Below, one piece after another: positions 50,106 to 58,787 of a DNA stretch of 64,000 nucleotides. Numbering within the stretch: the stretch's first letter is position 1; every line of letters begins with the position of its first letter. The notes below the pieces were generated by a model. That model was not told where the DNA came from. It ran no database searches and worked only from the letters and a program-made list of their open reading frames with translations. Source of the stretch: Psychrobacillus sp048572895 (GTDB lineage Bacteria; Bacillota; Bacilli; Bacillales_A; Planococcaceae); contig NZ_CP183878.1 of the NCBI RefSeq assembly GCF_048572895.1, forward strand, positions 3,844,001-3,908,000, written 5' to 3'. Position numbers and translations under genes: made by a program.

Positions 50106-50285
50106 TGTTAATTCACCTCCTTCTTGCACTACTATTAGTAAATGCAAGAGGACAGAAAGCAAACTAGACAAACATCACCATTTAAAAAAAATAAAAATAA
50201 CTTACAAGGCTTTCTTTAAGAAGAGGAAGTTTCAATATCGTCTAAATTGGAAATACTTAAATGAATCTAGGTATAGTTGTATCGG

Positions 50286-50314
50286 TTGATTCGATATCAT
50301 TTTATTAGTATAGT
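50286..50314 (+). promoter_or_regulatory. Predicted promoter of the BCCT transporter
   Basis: TTGATT (50286-50291), a 17-base spacer and TATAGT (50309-50314), about 35 bases before the ATG. Confidence 0.6.
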
Positions 50315-50347
50315 TAACGATTTAACTTTAAATATTTAGGGGGAAAC

Positions 50348-51841
50348 ATGAGAAAATTATCAAAGGTATTTTATATTACAATGAGTTTAATAGTTTTAGC
50401 TGTCGGATATGGAGCTTTAGCACCCGCAAGTTTTGAAGCCATTACTACGACTATTAAAACTTTTGTTGCTTCTTCATTTGGTTGGTACTACATGTTACTT
50501 ATGACATTTATGTTAGCATTAAGCATCTTCTTCATCTTCAGTCCATACGGAAAAATTCGACTTGGAAAAGATACAGATCGTCCAGAGTTTTCAACTGTTA
50601 CTTGGATTGCTATGTTATTTTCTGCCGGGATGGGAATTGGACTTGTCTTTTATGGGGCTGCTGAACCTTTATCACATTATGCCATCAATCCTGCTACAGC
50701 AGAACCAAATACTAGTACGGCTTTTAAAGAATCACTCCGCCAAACTTTCTTCCACTGGGGATTCCATGTTTGGGCTATGTACGGAGTTGTAGCGCTATCT
50801 CTTGCTTTCTTTCAGTTCCGTAAGGGAGAGCCGGGTTTAATCTCCTCCACATTAAAGCCTATTTTCGGTAAAAAGATGGAAGGACCTTGGGGTACGCTCG
50901 TAGATGTACTCGCTGTCTTTGCTACAGCATTTGGAGTCGCTACTTCTCTTGGCTTTGGTGCTGTTCAGATTAACGCAGGCCTAAATTACTTATTCGGCTT
51001 CAAAATTGGGATCACATCTCAAATCATTATTATTGCTGTTGTCACTGTCCTATTCGTAGCATCCGCTTGGTCAGGGTTAAGTAAAGGGATAAAATATTTA
51101 TCCAACACAAATTTGATATTGGCTCTTGCTTTACTTGGTTTTGTCATTATTACTGGTCCAACATTACTTATTTTCGATATGTTTACGGATTCTTTCGGTG
51201 GCTATTTGGGAAATATTGTACAAATGAGTTTCCGTACATCCCCATTAAATGAGCATAATCGAGAATGGCTCAACACTTGGACTATCTTTTATTGGGCATG
51301 GTGGATTTCATGGGCACCATTTGTAAGCATGTTCATCGCTCGAGTATCGAAAGGTCGCACGATTCGCGAATTTGTTACCGGTGTTCTTGTAGCTCCTACT
51401 TTACTAGGTGCAATTTGGTTCTCGGCTTTTGGTACGACGGCAATTGATTTTCAAAAAAGAGGAATTGCCGATTTAGCACAAGCTTCTACTGAATTGACTA
51501 TTTTTGAAATGTTCAACTTGATGCCGCTCTCCACATTTGTCTCTGTTTTTGCTGTCATATTGATTGCATGCTTTTTCATTACTTCAGCGGATTCTGCCAC
51601 TTTCGTTCTTGGTATGCAGTCGACACATGGGTCACTGACACCACCGAACAATGTGAAGCTCGCTTGGGGAATCACATTATCTATTATCTCAATTATATTG
51701 TTATCCGTTAATGGATTAGATGCATTGCAAAACACAATAATTATTGCAGCGTTACCATTTTCATTTGTTATGCTGCTTATGATTTTTTCACTTTTGAAGG
51801 CATTAAAAGCGGAAGCAAAAATAGTGAAAACAAAAAAATAG
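50348..51841 (+). CDS. BCCT family osmolyte transporter (OpuD/BetL-like)
   Basis: A 497-residue, 12-helix carrier for glycine betaine, choline or related quaternary amines, normally driven by sodium. Characteristic motifs are GMGIGLVFYGAAEPLSHY (the glycine-rich segment of TM3) and the aromatic-box helix FYWAWWISWAPFVSMFIARVSKGRTIREF. The tail is basic (LKAEAKIVKTKK), a region that can sense osmotic stress in the family. GGGGG precedes the ATG. It is a single-gene unit. Glycine betaine is the likeliest substrate, by inference. Confidence 0.93.
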   Translation: MRKLSKVFYITMSLIVLAVGYGALAPASFEAITTTIKTFVASSFGWYYMLLMTFMLALSIFFIFSPYGKIRLGKDTDRPEFSTVTWIAMLFSAGMGIGLVFYGAAEPLSHYAINPATAEPNTSTAFKESLRQTFFHWGFHVWAMYGVVALSLAFFQFRKGEPGLISSTLKPIFGKKMEGPWGTLVDVLAVFATAFGVATSLGFGAVQINAGLNYLFGFKIGITSQIIIIAVVTVLFVASAWSGLSKGIKYLSNTNLILALALLGFVIITGPTLLIFDMFTDSFGGYLGNIVQMSFRTSPLNEHNREWLNTWTIFYWAWWISWAPFVSMFIARVSKGRTIREFVTGVLVAPTLLGAIWFSAFGTTAIDFQKRGIADLAQASTELTIFEMFNLMPLSTFVSVFAVILIACFFITSADSATFVLGMQSTHGSLTPPNNVKLAWGITLSIISIILLSVNGLDALQNTIIIAALPFSFVMLLMIFSLLKALKAEAKIVKTKK

Positions 51842-51849
51842 AATAACAA

Positions 51850-51883
51850 AAATGCCAAGGGTTTATTCATTCCCTTGGCATTT
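51850..51883 (+). terminator. Terminator after the BCCT gene
   Basis: AAATGCCAAGGG and CCCTTGGCATTT form a 12-bp stem; the T-tract is short. Confidence 0.8.
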
Positions 51884-51904
51884 CATCTATTATCTTAATT
51901 AGTT

Positions 51905-51945
51905 ACTTTCTTTCTCATTATCAAATGAGACGCGAGAAAGAAAGT
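51905..51945 (-). terminator. Hairpin after the MetE-like gene
   Basis: ACTTTCTTTCTC and GAGAAAGAAAGT form a perfect 12-bp stem, with an inner CTCATT/AATGAG stem. No long T-tract; the only candidate end of the SAM-riboswitch operon. Confidence 0.5.
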
Positions 51946-52009
51946 TATATTTTACTCGTCTACCGTCTTCTACAAATGAGTAAGGAAGGTAGTCGAAATG
52001 TTACACAGA

Positions 52010-53110
52010 TTAACCCCAAACTTCTTTAGAAATATCAACAATGTATTTTAATTTTTCCCATTGTTGTTCTTCTGTAAGCTTATTCCCGTGATGAGTAGAG
52101 GCAAAGCCACATTGTGGGCTGATACTCAACTGCTCAAGAGGAACGTATTGAGTTGCTTCCTCAATACGAGCAAGAATATTTTCTTTGTTTTCTAATTCAC
52201 CTGTTTTAGAGGTGAAAATACCTAACACCACTTTCGCTCCTCCGTTTGGAATATGAGCAAGCGGTTGGAAATCTCCAGAACGATCATCGTCATATTCCAA
52301 GAAAAATCCGTCTACTTTTTCTTTTGCAAACAATGTCGGAGCAATCAGAGCGTAGCTTCCACCAAATGCCCATGTGGATTGATAGTTTCCGCGGCAAAGA
52401 TGTGTCGTAACTACTAAGTCCTCTGGTTTATTTTCTAAAATTCCATTTACGACACGTAGAGCTAGATCGATTAATTTTCCTCTTTCTCCTTCCTTATACG
52501 GAAGATCTGGGGAAGACAGACCTGCAATATAAACATCATCGATTTGTAAATATCTAACTCCTGCCTCATAAAAAGCTTGTATCATTTCTTGATAGGCCGC
52601 AACTACATCCTTTGCAAAGTCTTCAACATCTGGGTAGATACTTTCATCACGGATTCCAGGATGGAACAATTGGTTAGGACTTGGAATAGTCTGTTTGGCA
52701 ACTGCTCGACCAGCTACAATCTCATTGAAATCAATAAAATCTTGGATAAATGGATGTTCTGCGTTGAAAGAGATTTTGCTGATATTGCGAACTTCGTATT
52801 TCTCTGTTTCTATCCCTTCAAATTTGTATCCTTTTTCTGGTACATACCCTTCAAAACCATTTAGATGTTCTAAGAAGTCTAGATGCCACCAGTCACGACG
52901 AAATTCTCCATCTGTCACAAGCTCAAGACCCACCTCGATTTGCTTATCAACAATTCGATGGATTTCTTTTGTTTCTGTTGCTTTTAATTGTTCTCTTGTA
53001 ATCGTTCCCTCCTTATACTCTTTTCTTGCTGCTAGTAAACTTTCAGGTCTCAACAAACTTCCTACATGGTCTGCTCTGAATGGTGCTTGAATAGCCGTTT
53101 TAACTGTCAA
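52010..53110 (-). CDS. MetE-like cobalamin-independent methionine synthase family protein (YxjG/YxjH type)
   Basis: A 366-residue single-domain homologue of the catalytic half of MetE. Likely zinc ligands are in THLCRGN, LEYDDDRSGDF and SPQCGFAS. YxjG/YxjH-type proteins occur under S-box control in B. subtilis and are thought to methylate homocysteine from a donor other than polyglutamyl methyl-THF. Here it follows the cyclase-family gene by 14 bases and so lies under the same SAM-I riboswitch. The methyl donor cannot be read from sequence. Confidence 0.9.
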   Translation of the reverse strand: MTVKTAIQAPFRADHVGSLLRPESLLAARKEYKEGTITREQLKATETKEIHRIVDKQIEVGLELVTDGEFRRDWWHLDFLEHLNGFEGYVPEKGYKFEGIETEKYEVRNISKISFNAEHPFIQDFIDFNEIVAGRAVAKQTIPSPNQLFHPGIRDESIYPDVEDFAKDVVAAYQEMIQAFYEAGVRYLQIDDVYIAGLSSPDLPYKEGERGKLIDLALRVVNGILENKPEDLVVTTHLCRGNYQSTWAFGGSYALIAPTLFAKEKVDGFFLEYDDDRSGDFQPLAHIPNGGAKVVLGIFTSKTGELENKENILARIEEATQYVPLEQLSISPQCGFASTHHGNKLTEEQQWEKLKYIVDISKEVWG

Positions 53111-53124
53111 TTTCTCTCTCTCCT

Positions 53125-53862
53125 TTATGGTAAGATCGCAAATGATCGAACCGGGAATCCAGATGCTTTCTCCGGCTTTGGAACGATGTTGAATATAACA
53201 GCTCCTTTTGTTGGAAGCTTATCTAAGTTCGTTAATAATTCTATTTGGTAAGTATCTTGCTCAAGTACATAATATTCCCCGTGTAATGCACCATTTTTTT
53301 GATAATCGACGCTTGAATCAGTGTCAAATGTTTCATGTCCAATAGCCTTAATCTTTCTTTCTTGAAATAAAAACTTTAATGCTTCTAATCCCCAACCTGG
53401 TGCATGGTTATTACCATCTGCATCTTTATTGTTAAATGCTTTTTCGTCAGGCCAACGTTTACTCCAATCGGTTCGAAGTGCGACAAATGAGCCTTCTTCG
53501 ATTTTTCCGTATGCTTTTTCAAATGTGAAAATATCATCCACGGATAGAGTAAAATCATTATCTTCAGCTACTTCCTTTGACTGATCAATGACGACTAACG
53601 GTAATACGAGTTCTTTCAATTCTAGCTCTTCTAAGTAACGCGTATCTCTCACAAAATGAATAGGCGCATCGATATGTGTGCCGTATTGTCCTGCAAATTG
53701 AAAGCTTTGTGCAAAGAATCCATCGTCATGATTAAACAATGTAGCTATTTCTGCTGCCTTAAAAGCTGAAAAATGTGGTGAATCTGCTCCGAATGTGTGC
53801 GTTAAATCTACCCATTGCTTTTCTTTTAATACGTTGAAAGCTTGCAATAATTCTGATGACAT
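53125..53862 (-). CDS. Cyclase-family metal-dependent hydrolase (KynB-like fold)
   Basis: A 245-residue protein of the cyclase/kynurenine formamidase superfamily. The metal-binding motif is GTHIDAPIHF (H63, D65, H69), with GHETFDTD further on. AGGAGGAGAAG precedes the ATG. Family members hydrolyse amides, lactones or thioesters; the substrate here is unknown. Being first gene after a SAM-I riboswitch and co-transcribed with a MetE-like gene ties it to methionine/SAM metabolism rather than tryptophan breakdown. Confidence 0.88.
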   Translation of the reverse strand: MSSELLQAFNVLKEKQWVDLTHTFGADSPHFSAFKAAEIATLFNHDDGFFAQSFQFAGQYGTHIDAPIHFVRDTRYLEELELKELVLPLVVIDQSKEVAEDNDFTLSVDDIFTFEKAYGKIEEGSFVALRTDWSKRWPDEKAFNNKDADGNNHAPGWGLEALKFLFQERKIKAIGHETFDTDSSVDYQKNGALHGEYYVLEQDTYQIELLTNLDKLPTKGAVIFNIVPKPEKASGFPVRSFAILP

Positions 53863-53900
53863 ACTTGACTTCTCCTCCTATTTTTTATAGTTAAAATCAA

Positions 53901-54058
53901 ATAAAACCCCTTCTTAGAAACAAGAAGAGGTTTACACGTCACCAGTGATTATTCTCTTCTTATCTTCAAGCTAACGCTTCTGGAATTAGCACAGTACAAA
54001 ATTGCCTGTTGCTGAGGTATCATAGGGCCAAGTCCCTCCACCTCTCTTGATAAGAAAG
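53901..54058 (-). ncRNA. SAM-I riboswitch (S-box leader)
   Basis: The aptamer (about 53954-54058) has the S-box landmarks: P1 strand CTTATCAAGAGAGGTGGAGG, GGCCCTATGA, CCTCAGCAACA and the closing GATAAGAAGAG. A terminator follows (53901-53933: AACCTCTTCTT pairing with AAGAAGGGGTT, then TTTATTT). The P1 3' strand AAGAAGAG can pair with the terminator arm CTCTTCTT as antiterminator. High SAM should switch the operon off. Confidence 0.95.
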
Positions 54059-54123
54059 TTGTTTTATTTGATTAATGCCTAGTATACAAATAGAAATTAC
54101 TTAAGTCAACAGTAATTTTCAAT

Positions 54124-54549
54124 TTATTTAGAATATACTCTTTTTAGAGACTCTCTCTGGTCTTCTTTTAGATTTATCTTTGATCGGATTGCTTTGGCTT
54201 TTTCTTCCGCTTCCTCTACTGTTTCAGCTAGATTTAACTCCATTAGAGTAGCAACTGCCATTGTTCCCGCTCTTCCCCCTCCCGAATTACAGTGGAAGTA
54301 GATATTTTTGCCGTTATTATATGCTTGTACTACTTCATCAACAGCAGCTTTTATAGAGACAGCCTGTTGCTCTAGTCCATCTAAAATTGGTTGATGCACC
54401 TTTAAATTTTCTGCAGGATGACTGTTAGACGAAACCCTTAAATCGAAAATAACATCTATATGTTCATTTGCTAATAAAGGTTCGACCCCATCTACTCCTC
54501 CTACAAATATACGATTTGGGATTAAAGCTTCATAATTATTCTTATCCAT
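54124..54549 (-). CDS. Protein tyrosine/dual-specificity phosphatase-like protein
   Basis: A 141-residue protein with the Cys-based phosphatase P-loop HCNSGGGRAGT (H86, C87, R93: C-x5-R) in the dual-specificity phosphatase superfamily. A general-acid aspartate may be in the segment around residues 36-60. ATG at 54549 follows GGGAGAG. It stands alone between the SAM-riboswitch leader and corA (opposite strand). The substrate is unknown. The glycine-rich loop NSGGG differs from the usual AGxxR variants but keeps the required residues. Confidence 0.85.
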   Translation of the reverse strand: MDKNNYEALIPNRIFVGGVDGVEPLLANEHIDVIFDLRVSSNSHPAENLKVHQPILDGLEQQAVSIKAAVDEVVQAYNNGKNIYFHCNSGGGRAGTMAVATLMELNLAETVEEAEEKAKAIRSKINLKEDQRESLKRVYSK

Positions 54550-54602
54550 ACTATCTCTCCCTTGTTTTAGATTCATTATAACAGGGAGACTATGAGATAA
54601 TA

Positions 54603-54730
54603 AGAAAAGCGCAAGTGATTATGCTTTGGAAGTCAGTCTAAGTTCACGACATCGTGTCGCAACGACTGACCCGCATCGTGCATCCTGAAATCCTGAAGCG
54701 ACACAAGAGGCTAGGCACTGGAGCTGAACA
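54603..54730. repeat. Dispersed intergenic repeat, copy 4
   Basis: Begins AGAAAAGCGCAAG and ends CACTGGAGCTGAACAG. It holds the nested palindrome GTCAGTC...CGACATCGTGTCG...GACTGAC (54632-54670), nearly identical to that in copy 3, 15 kb away. Confidence 0.8.
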
Positions 54731-54800
54731 GATACTAATTAAAACGCTGTATATTCTAATTTAATAAGAAATAAGAATGCGTTGAAAGCGAGGGATTCCT

Positions 54801-55763
54801 ATGATTAGAACGATTGGTATAACGACCGATCATGAAATAATAAGTGACTTTCCTTTAGAGGATATAAGACATAAAAAGTTTGAATGGTATTGGATTGATA
54901 TTGGAGAGCCCTCTAAGGAAGAGCAACTTATACTTAGTTCTTTTTTTCATTTTCACCCGCTGGCTATTGAAGACTGTCTACAAAGACTACAGCGCCCTAA
55001 AGTGGACTATTATGATGGATACAACTTCCTTGTTTTACATACATTTAACGAGGAAACATTGGAAGCAGAAGAGCTAGATGTATTTGTTAGTCAGGATTAT
55101 GTGGTGTCTTTTCATTTCCATCCAATGCATGAAATGGAGCAAGCACGAGAGCGTATTAGAGAAAATCCCCAAGGTTGGGAAAGAGGTGCTACCCATGCAA
55201 CTTATCATATTGTCGATAAAGTGGTGGATGCCTATTTTCCAATTGTCTACAAAATTGAAGATTATTTAAACGCTGCAGAAGACAAACTTACTTATGATAT
55301 GCGCCATTTTTCTATGGATTTGGTGTTTGATCTTCGAGGTGACTTGTTACGTTTAAGACGTACAGTAATTCCTATGAGAGATTTACTTTATCGAATGTTA
55401 AATTCAGAACGGATGAATTTACAGCAAACTGAACACGCCTATTTTGCAGATATTTACGATCATTTAATACGACTGACGGAAATGATTGAGTCTAATCGGG
55501 AGCTTACAGCTGATATCCGGGATAGTCATATGTCGATAAACTCAAGTAGGATGAATCGTATTATGATGATCTTAACAATTGTATCGACCGTTTTCATCCC
55601 ACTAACGTTCATCGTTGGAGTATATGGGATGAACTTTGCGAATATGCCCGAGCTTGAATGGAAATATAGTTATTTTGTGGTGCTTGGCGCTATGATTCTC
55701 ATTGCTGTTTCCATGCTTGGTTGGTTCAAATACAAAGGATGGTTTAACTTGTTTAAAAATTAA
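54801..55763 (+). CDS. corA: Magnesium/cobalt transporter CorA
   Basis: A 320-residue pentameric-channel-type Mg2+ uptake protein. A long cytosolic N-terminal domain ends in a helix (IELTAD region), followed by two C-terminal membrane helices; the signature YGMNFANMPE lies after the first. ATG at 54801 follows GAGGG. It is a single gene ending at a bidirectional terminator. A promoter was not identified with confidence; the repeat copy 4 ends about 70 bases upstream. Confidence 0.95.
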   Translation: MIRTIGITTDHEIISDFPLEDIRHKKFEWYWIDIGEPSKEEQLILSSFFHFHPLAIEDCLQRLQRPKVDYYDGYNFLVLHTFNEETLEAEELDVFVSQDYVVSFHFHPMHEMEQARERIRENPQGWERGATHATYHIVDKVVDAYFPIVYKIEDYLNAAEDKLTYDMRHFSMDLVFDLRGDLLRLRRTVIPMRDLLYRMLNSERMNLQQTEHAYFADIYDHLIRLTEMIESNRELTADIRDSHMSINSSRMNRIMMILTIVSTVFIPLTFIVGVYGMNFANMPELEWKYSYFVVLGAMILIAVSMLGWFKYKGWFNLFKN

Positions 55764-55764
55764 T

Positions 55765-55803
55765 AAAAAACGAGTAAGTTCTATGTGAACTTGCTTGTTT
55801 TTT
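55765..55803. terminator. Bidirectional terminator between corA and the next gene
   Basis: AAAAAACGAGTAAGTTC and GAACTTGCTTGTTTTTT pair with two mismatches/wobbles; As and Ts flank both ends, serving the convergent genes. Confidence 0.88.
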
Positions 55804-56608
55804 ATTGACTGGCTGTCCAGTAGTAAAACAATGCTGTAAAAGTAAGTCTTTCTTTATGAGTCAAATTATGGGCAAGTGATACATGAACATTCATCGCCTG
55901 CACCTCAAATGCAGGATGTGTAGCATAGGGGAATATCCCAAAACGATAGGTCGCTAACCGGTGGCCATTTAAATCATCGACATCAATATCTCCATACATA
56001 CTTTTCGCTTCCATTTGAAGCAGCTTTTCATTCTTGGCATCAAATATAATAGCTCTATTTTTTAGAGACATTGGTGGCATAACAATTGTAGTTACATGAG
56101 TTTGAGTATGGTCGTGTACCTTCATTTGTATAAATTTAAGCTTATTTTGAATCGTAAACGTACAAACTAACTTTTCATCCATCGTTTTTAATTGATAGGT
56201 GATTGGAAAGAACATTCCCATTTTGAAAACATTAAATGTGGATAGTTTACGTCGAAAAGGCTGTTCATCCGTAGGAATTATTTTATACAAGCGTTCACCT
56301 GTACTGGACACTAAATAAGTTTGAGGGATAAGCGAAATATCCCGTTGGAAGTTAAGTTCTTTAACTGGAAAATCTGCCGAGTAATAGTCACTATCTATTT
56401 TTCCCTCATCCGGCAACTTTTCCGATGCATGTTGAAAGAAAAAAGAAGAGCTATATAAGATAAAAAACGTAAAACAAACGATTAAATGATTTTCAAAATC
56501 CTTCCACAAGTCGTCTTTAAAAAGGATAACAAAAGCTATGTATATTACGATTAAGGTCAGTGATCCTACTCTCAGAGACTTTGCTGTTTTTTCATAAATA
56601 TGCTTCAA
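55802..56608 (-). CDS. Hypothetical membrane protein, 268 residues
   Basis: Function not recognised. TTG at 56608 follows GAGGTG by six bases and gives MKHIYEKTAKSLRV; an in-frame extension upstream lacks an SD. Two membrane helices (about residues 15-32 and 43-60) are followed by a soluble region of beta-strand character (RLYKIIPTDEQPFRRKL, GDIDVDDLNGHRLATYRFG). The repeated short strands recall LURP-one/tubby-like domains, but this is a weak impression. It has its own upstream gap, convergent with corA. Confidence 0.75.
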   Translation of the reverse strand: MKHIYEKTAKSLRVGSLTLIVIYIAFVILFKDDLWKDFENHLIVCFTFFILYSSSFFFQHASEKLPDEGKIDSDYYSADFPVKELNFQRDISLIPQTYLVSSTGERLYKIIPTDEQPFRRKLSTFNVFKMGMFFPITYQLKTMDEKLVCTFTIQNKLKFIQMKVHDHTQTHVTTIVMPPMSLKNRAIIFDAKNEKLLQMEAKSMYGDIDVDDLNGHRLATYRFGIFPYATHPAFEVQAMNVHVSLAHNLTHKERLTFTALFYYWTASQ

Positions 56609-56694
56609 GTTTTTCACCTCTATTAGTCTATACGAAGAGATAAAAGAAATAGATTCACCAAATGTTGAAAAGTACAATACGGTATGTCTAAAAC

Positions 56695-56738
56695 AAACCC
56701 GTGTAAAGACTATACATCTAAAGTCTTTACACGGGTTT
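56695..56738 (-). terminator. Terminator after the small four-helix membrane protein gene
   Basis: AAACCCGTGTAAAGACT and AGTCTTTACACGGGTTT form a perfect 17-bp stem starting at the stop codon itself, followed by GTTTTAG. Confidence 0.9.
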
Positions 56739-57115
56739 CATGGTTTTTCTAAAGCTCTTCCGAATAGCTTGCCGATAAAATACCACAGAATATATATACC
56801 TACTATGATACACGCAAAAAATAGGACACTTTCCATTTTTTGCGGTAAACCTATAGGCTCTAAAAATATTTGAATCATTACTAGCAAATAAATGATGCCT
56901 GCAATACCTGCTAGTAATACGACTCCAATAATGGATAACTGCGAATAGGTTAATTGTTTAATATGATGACGATGCCTAATAAATTCTAAAAGAATGACAA
57001 GTGTAATTGCTGTGAAAGTGATGGTAACTTCATGAAGATAAATCGAATTGATTAAATATATGACAAGCAACATAATCATCAGATATTTGTATAGTGAATC
57101 AATTTGTTTTAGCAC
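56738..57115 (-). CDS. Small multi-pass membrane protein, unknown function
   Basis: A 125-residue protein with about four membrane helices (YLMIMLLVIYLINSIYL, TITFTAITLVILLEF, IGVVLLAGIAGIIYLLV, VLFFACIIVGIYILWYF) and short polar loops. GTG at 57115 is the start, with GGAAG and a further AGGAG upstream. No family was recognised. It begins 19 bases after the thioesterase gene and is likely co-transcribed with it. Confidence 0.75.
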   Translation of the reverse strand: MLKQIDSLYKYLMIMLLVIYLINSIYLHEVTITFTAITLVILLEFIRHRHHIKQLTYSQLSIIGVVLLAGIAGIIYLLVMIQIFLEPIGLPQKMESVLFFACIIVGIYILWYFIGKLFGRALEKP

Positions 57116-57134
57116 TTAGCCACTTCCTACTCCT

Positions 57135-57608
57135 TTAGTATTTCATTTCCAAACGTTGCTTTCGATGAGCACGTCTAGCAGGTCCTGTTTCATATAAACG
57201 TTTTTCTTGCTCAGTTTCTGGATGTATTCCAGGTACGGGTACCGGTCTTCCAATTTCGTCAACAGCAACCATCGTGACATATGACTCCGTCGTTAGTTTT
57301 TCTTCCCCAGTAATTAGGTTCGTTGATGTTACTCGAACATAGACTTCCATGGAAGAACGACCTGCAGAAGAAACGACTGCCTCTAGCTCCAGTACTTCTC
57401 CCGCTTTTGCAGAGGAAAGAAAGTCTACAGAATCTATTGAAGCTGTAACTACAGCACCCTGTGCGTGTTTCATGGAAGAAATAGCTGCAATTTCATCGAT
57501 AAATGCAAGTACTCTTCCACCAAAAATTGTTTCGTGATGATTAGTATCCGGTGGCAAGATTAAATGCGTTTGAATAGTTCTAGATTGACTCATTGGATTG
57601 GTGTTCAT
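57135..57608 (-). CDS. Acyl-CoA thioesterase, hotdog fold (YkhA-like)
   Basis: A 157-residue hotdog-fold thioesterase of the cytosolic acyl-CoA hydrolase group. The start region LPPDTNHHETIFGGRVLAFIDEIAAIS contains the characteristic N-x-x-x-T-I-F-G-G and the acidic active-site residue on the central helix; VTASIDSVDFLSSAKAGEVLELEA follows. GAGGAG precedes the ATG. The physiological acyl-CoA is unknown; the role is likely CoA recycling or lipid turnover. Confidence 0.9.
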   Translation of the reverse strand: MNTNPMSQSRTIQTHLILPPDTNHHETIFGGRVLAFIDEIAAISSMKHAQGAVVTASIDSVDFLSSAKAGEVLELEAVVSSAGRSSMEVYVRVTSTNLITGEEKLTTESYVTMVAVDEIGRPVPVPGIHPETEQEKRLYETGPARRAHRKQRLEMKY

Positions 57609-57658
57609 AACTCTAACTCCTCTTATATAGATAATCTATGTTTAGTATAGCATGTTCA

Positions 57659-58627
57659 TTAATCCGAGCCAGCATTTGATGCTGTAGCGGCACTCGTTGC
57701 TGCGATAGTTGAAATCATGATCGCTTGTTGCGCCTGCAATATAAGCTCAAGAGAAGTGGCCATGGAAATCGCTGCAGTTGTATAAGCTGCCTTGGAAGAT
57801 CTTAAGGACAATCCAAATGCGATAGGTAGAACTGAGTCCTTATACCACGAAAACAATTTCATACTAGCGATGGTTTCATAGTTTGTGACAATCTCGTTCA
57901 ATTGTTCCTCATTTAATCTTAAAGCTGCCATAAATCCAATAATCGGATATTGTGCTTGAGATGTTTTTATTTTGACGCTTTTTAATCCATCGCGGATAAT
58001 TACCGCCCTACTCACAGTATTTTCTTCATATTCTGGATTGGAATACGTAAGAACCTGAGACATCCATTGTAGTTCGTTTCCTGAATAGAACTTATGTTGC
58101 TTTAATTCTTTATAATAACGATTCATTGTTTCAGCTCTAACGGCTGTATCTCCTTCCATCTTGCCTAAAAACATAGCATATGGATAATCATCAGTAGAGG
58201 TCAAAAAACGATGATGCGCCTTCATATCATCCATCAACTTTTGTGTCATTTTCATTTCAAATGGCCATTGATCTTTTTGTTCCGACATCATAAGGGCCGC
58301 CAAATACGTATAGCTATTCATTTTAAAACCAAAATGTTTTAAAGCCTCTGCTTTGTCCATCAGCAGATTTACCGCTTGTTCTGGTTCGGCTCCTGAAACG
58401 TCTAATGTTGCAACAAACAAAGGATTTATATGAGAGCGTAATGGAGAAAAAATTCCTGCTCTTTTTTTCAAGTAGCTAGCTACTTCTTGATATCTAGTTT
58501 CATCAAATTCCTTCTCTAAAGTTACATAATACCCTGCCAGTGACAAAGTTATTCTTTTATCCACGGTCCACCCTAATGTTTTTTTCAGTGCATTAAAGGT
58601 TTGTTCTAATCTTTGTTCAACGCTCAT
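57659..58627 (-). CDS. DUF4003 family protein
   Basis: A 322-residue, mostly helical soluble protein resembling the DUF4003 family of Bacillales, which has no known function. Visible features are VDKRITLSLAGYYVTLEKEFDETRY near the start, FSPLRSHINPLFVATLDV around residue 65 and an alanine-rich C-terminal helix (ISTIAATSAATASNAGSD). ATG at 58627 follows GGAG at eight bases. The upstream region is shared with the divergent RluF-like gene and contains repeat copy 5. Confidence 0.72.
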   Translation of the reverse strand: MSVEQRLEQTFNALKKTLGWTVDKRITLSLAGYYVTLEKEFDETRYQEVASYLKKRAGIFSPLRSHINPLFVATLDVSGAEPEQAVNLLMDKAEALKHFGFKMNSYTYLAALMMSEQKDQWPFEMKMTQKLMDDMKAHHRFLTSTDDYPYAMFLGKMEGDTAVRAETMNRYYKELKQHKFYSGNELQWMSQVLTYSNPEYEENTVSRAVIIRDGLKSVKIKTSQAQYPIIGFMAALRLNEEQLNEIVTNYETIASMKLFSWYKDSVLPIAFGLSLRSSKAAYTTAAISMATSLELILQAQQAIMISTIAATSAATASNAGSD

Positions 58628-58700
58628 GTAAATCACTCCTTTCCTCTTTTACGGCTATTACTCTAATTTAGTTTCAACTTTTGTTATAATTAACATAATT

Positions 58701-58758
58701 AGAAAAGCGGAAGACGCCGATCTGTAGTGACCCGAGCTGCTGGCGTCCGGAGCTGGAC
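58701..58758. repeat. Dispersed intergenic repeat, copy 5 (short)
   Basis: AGAAAAGCGGAAGACGCC and TGGCGTCCGGAGCTGGACA are the two ends of the repeat family with a short interior. The ends are partly complementary (GACGCC/GGCGTC), so the copy can fold into a hairpin. Confidence 0.7.
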
Positions 58759-58787
58759 ATATAATGAGTGAAAAGTAGGTGTTTATT

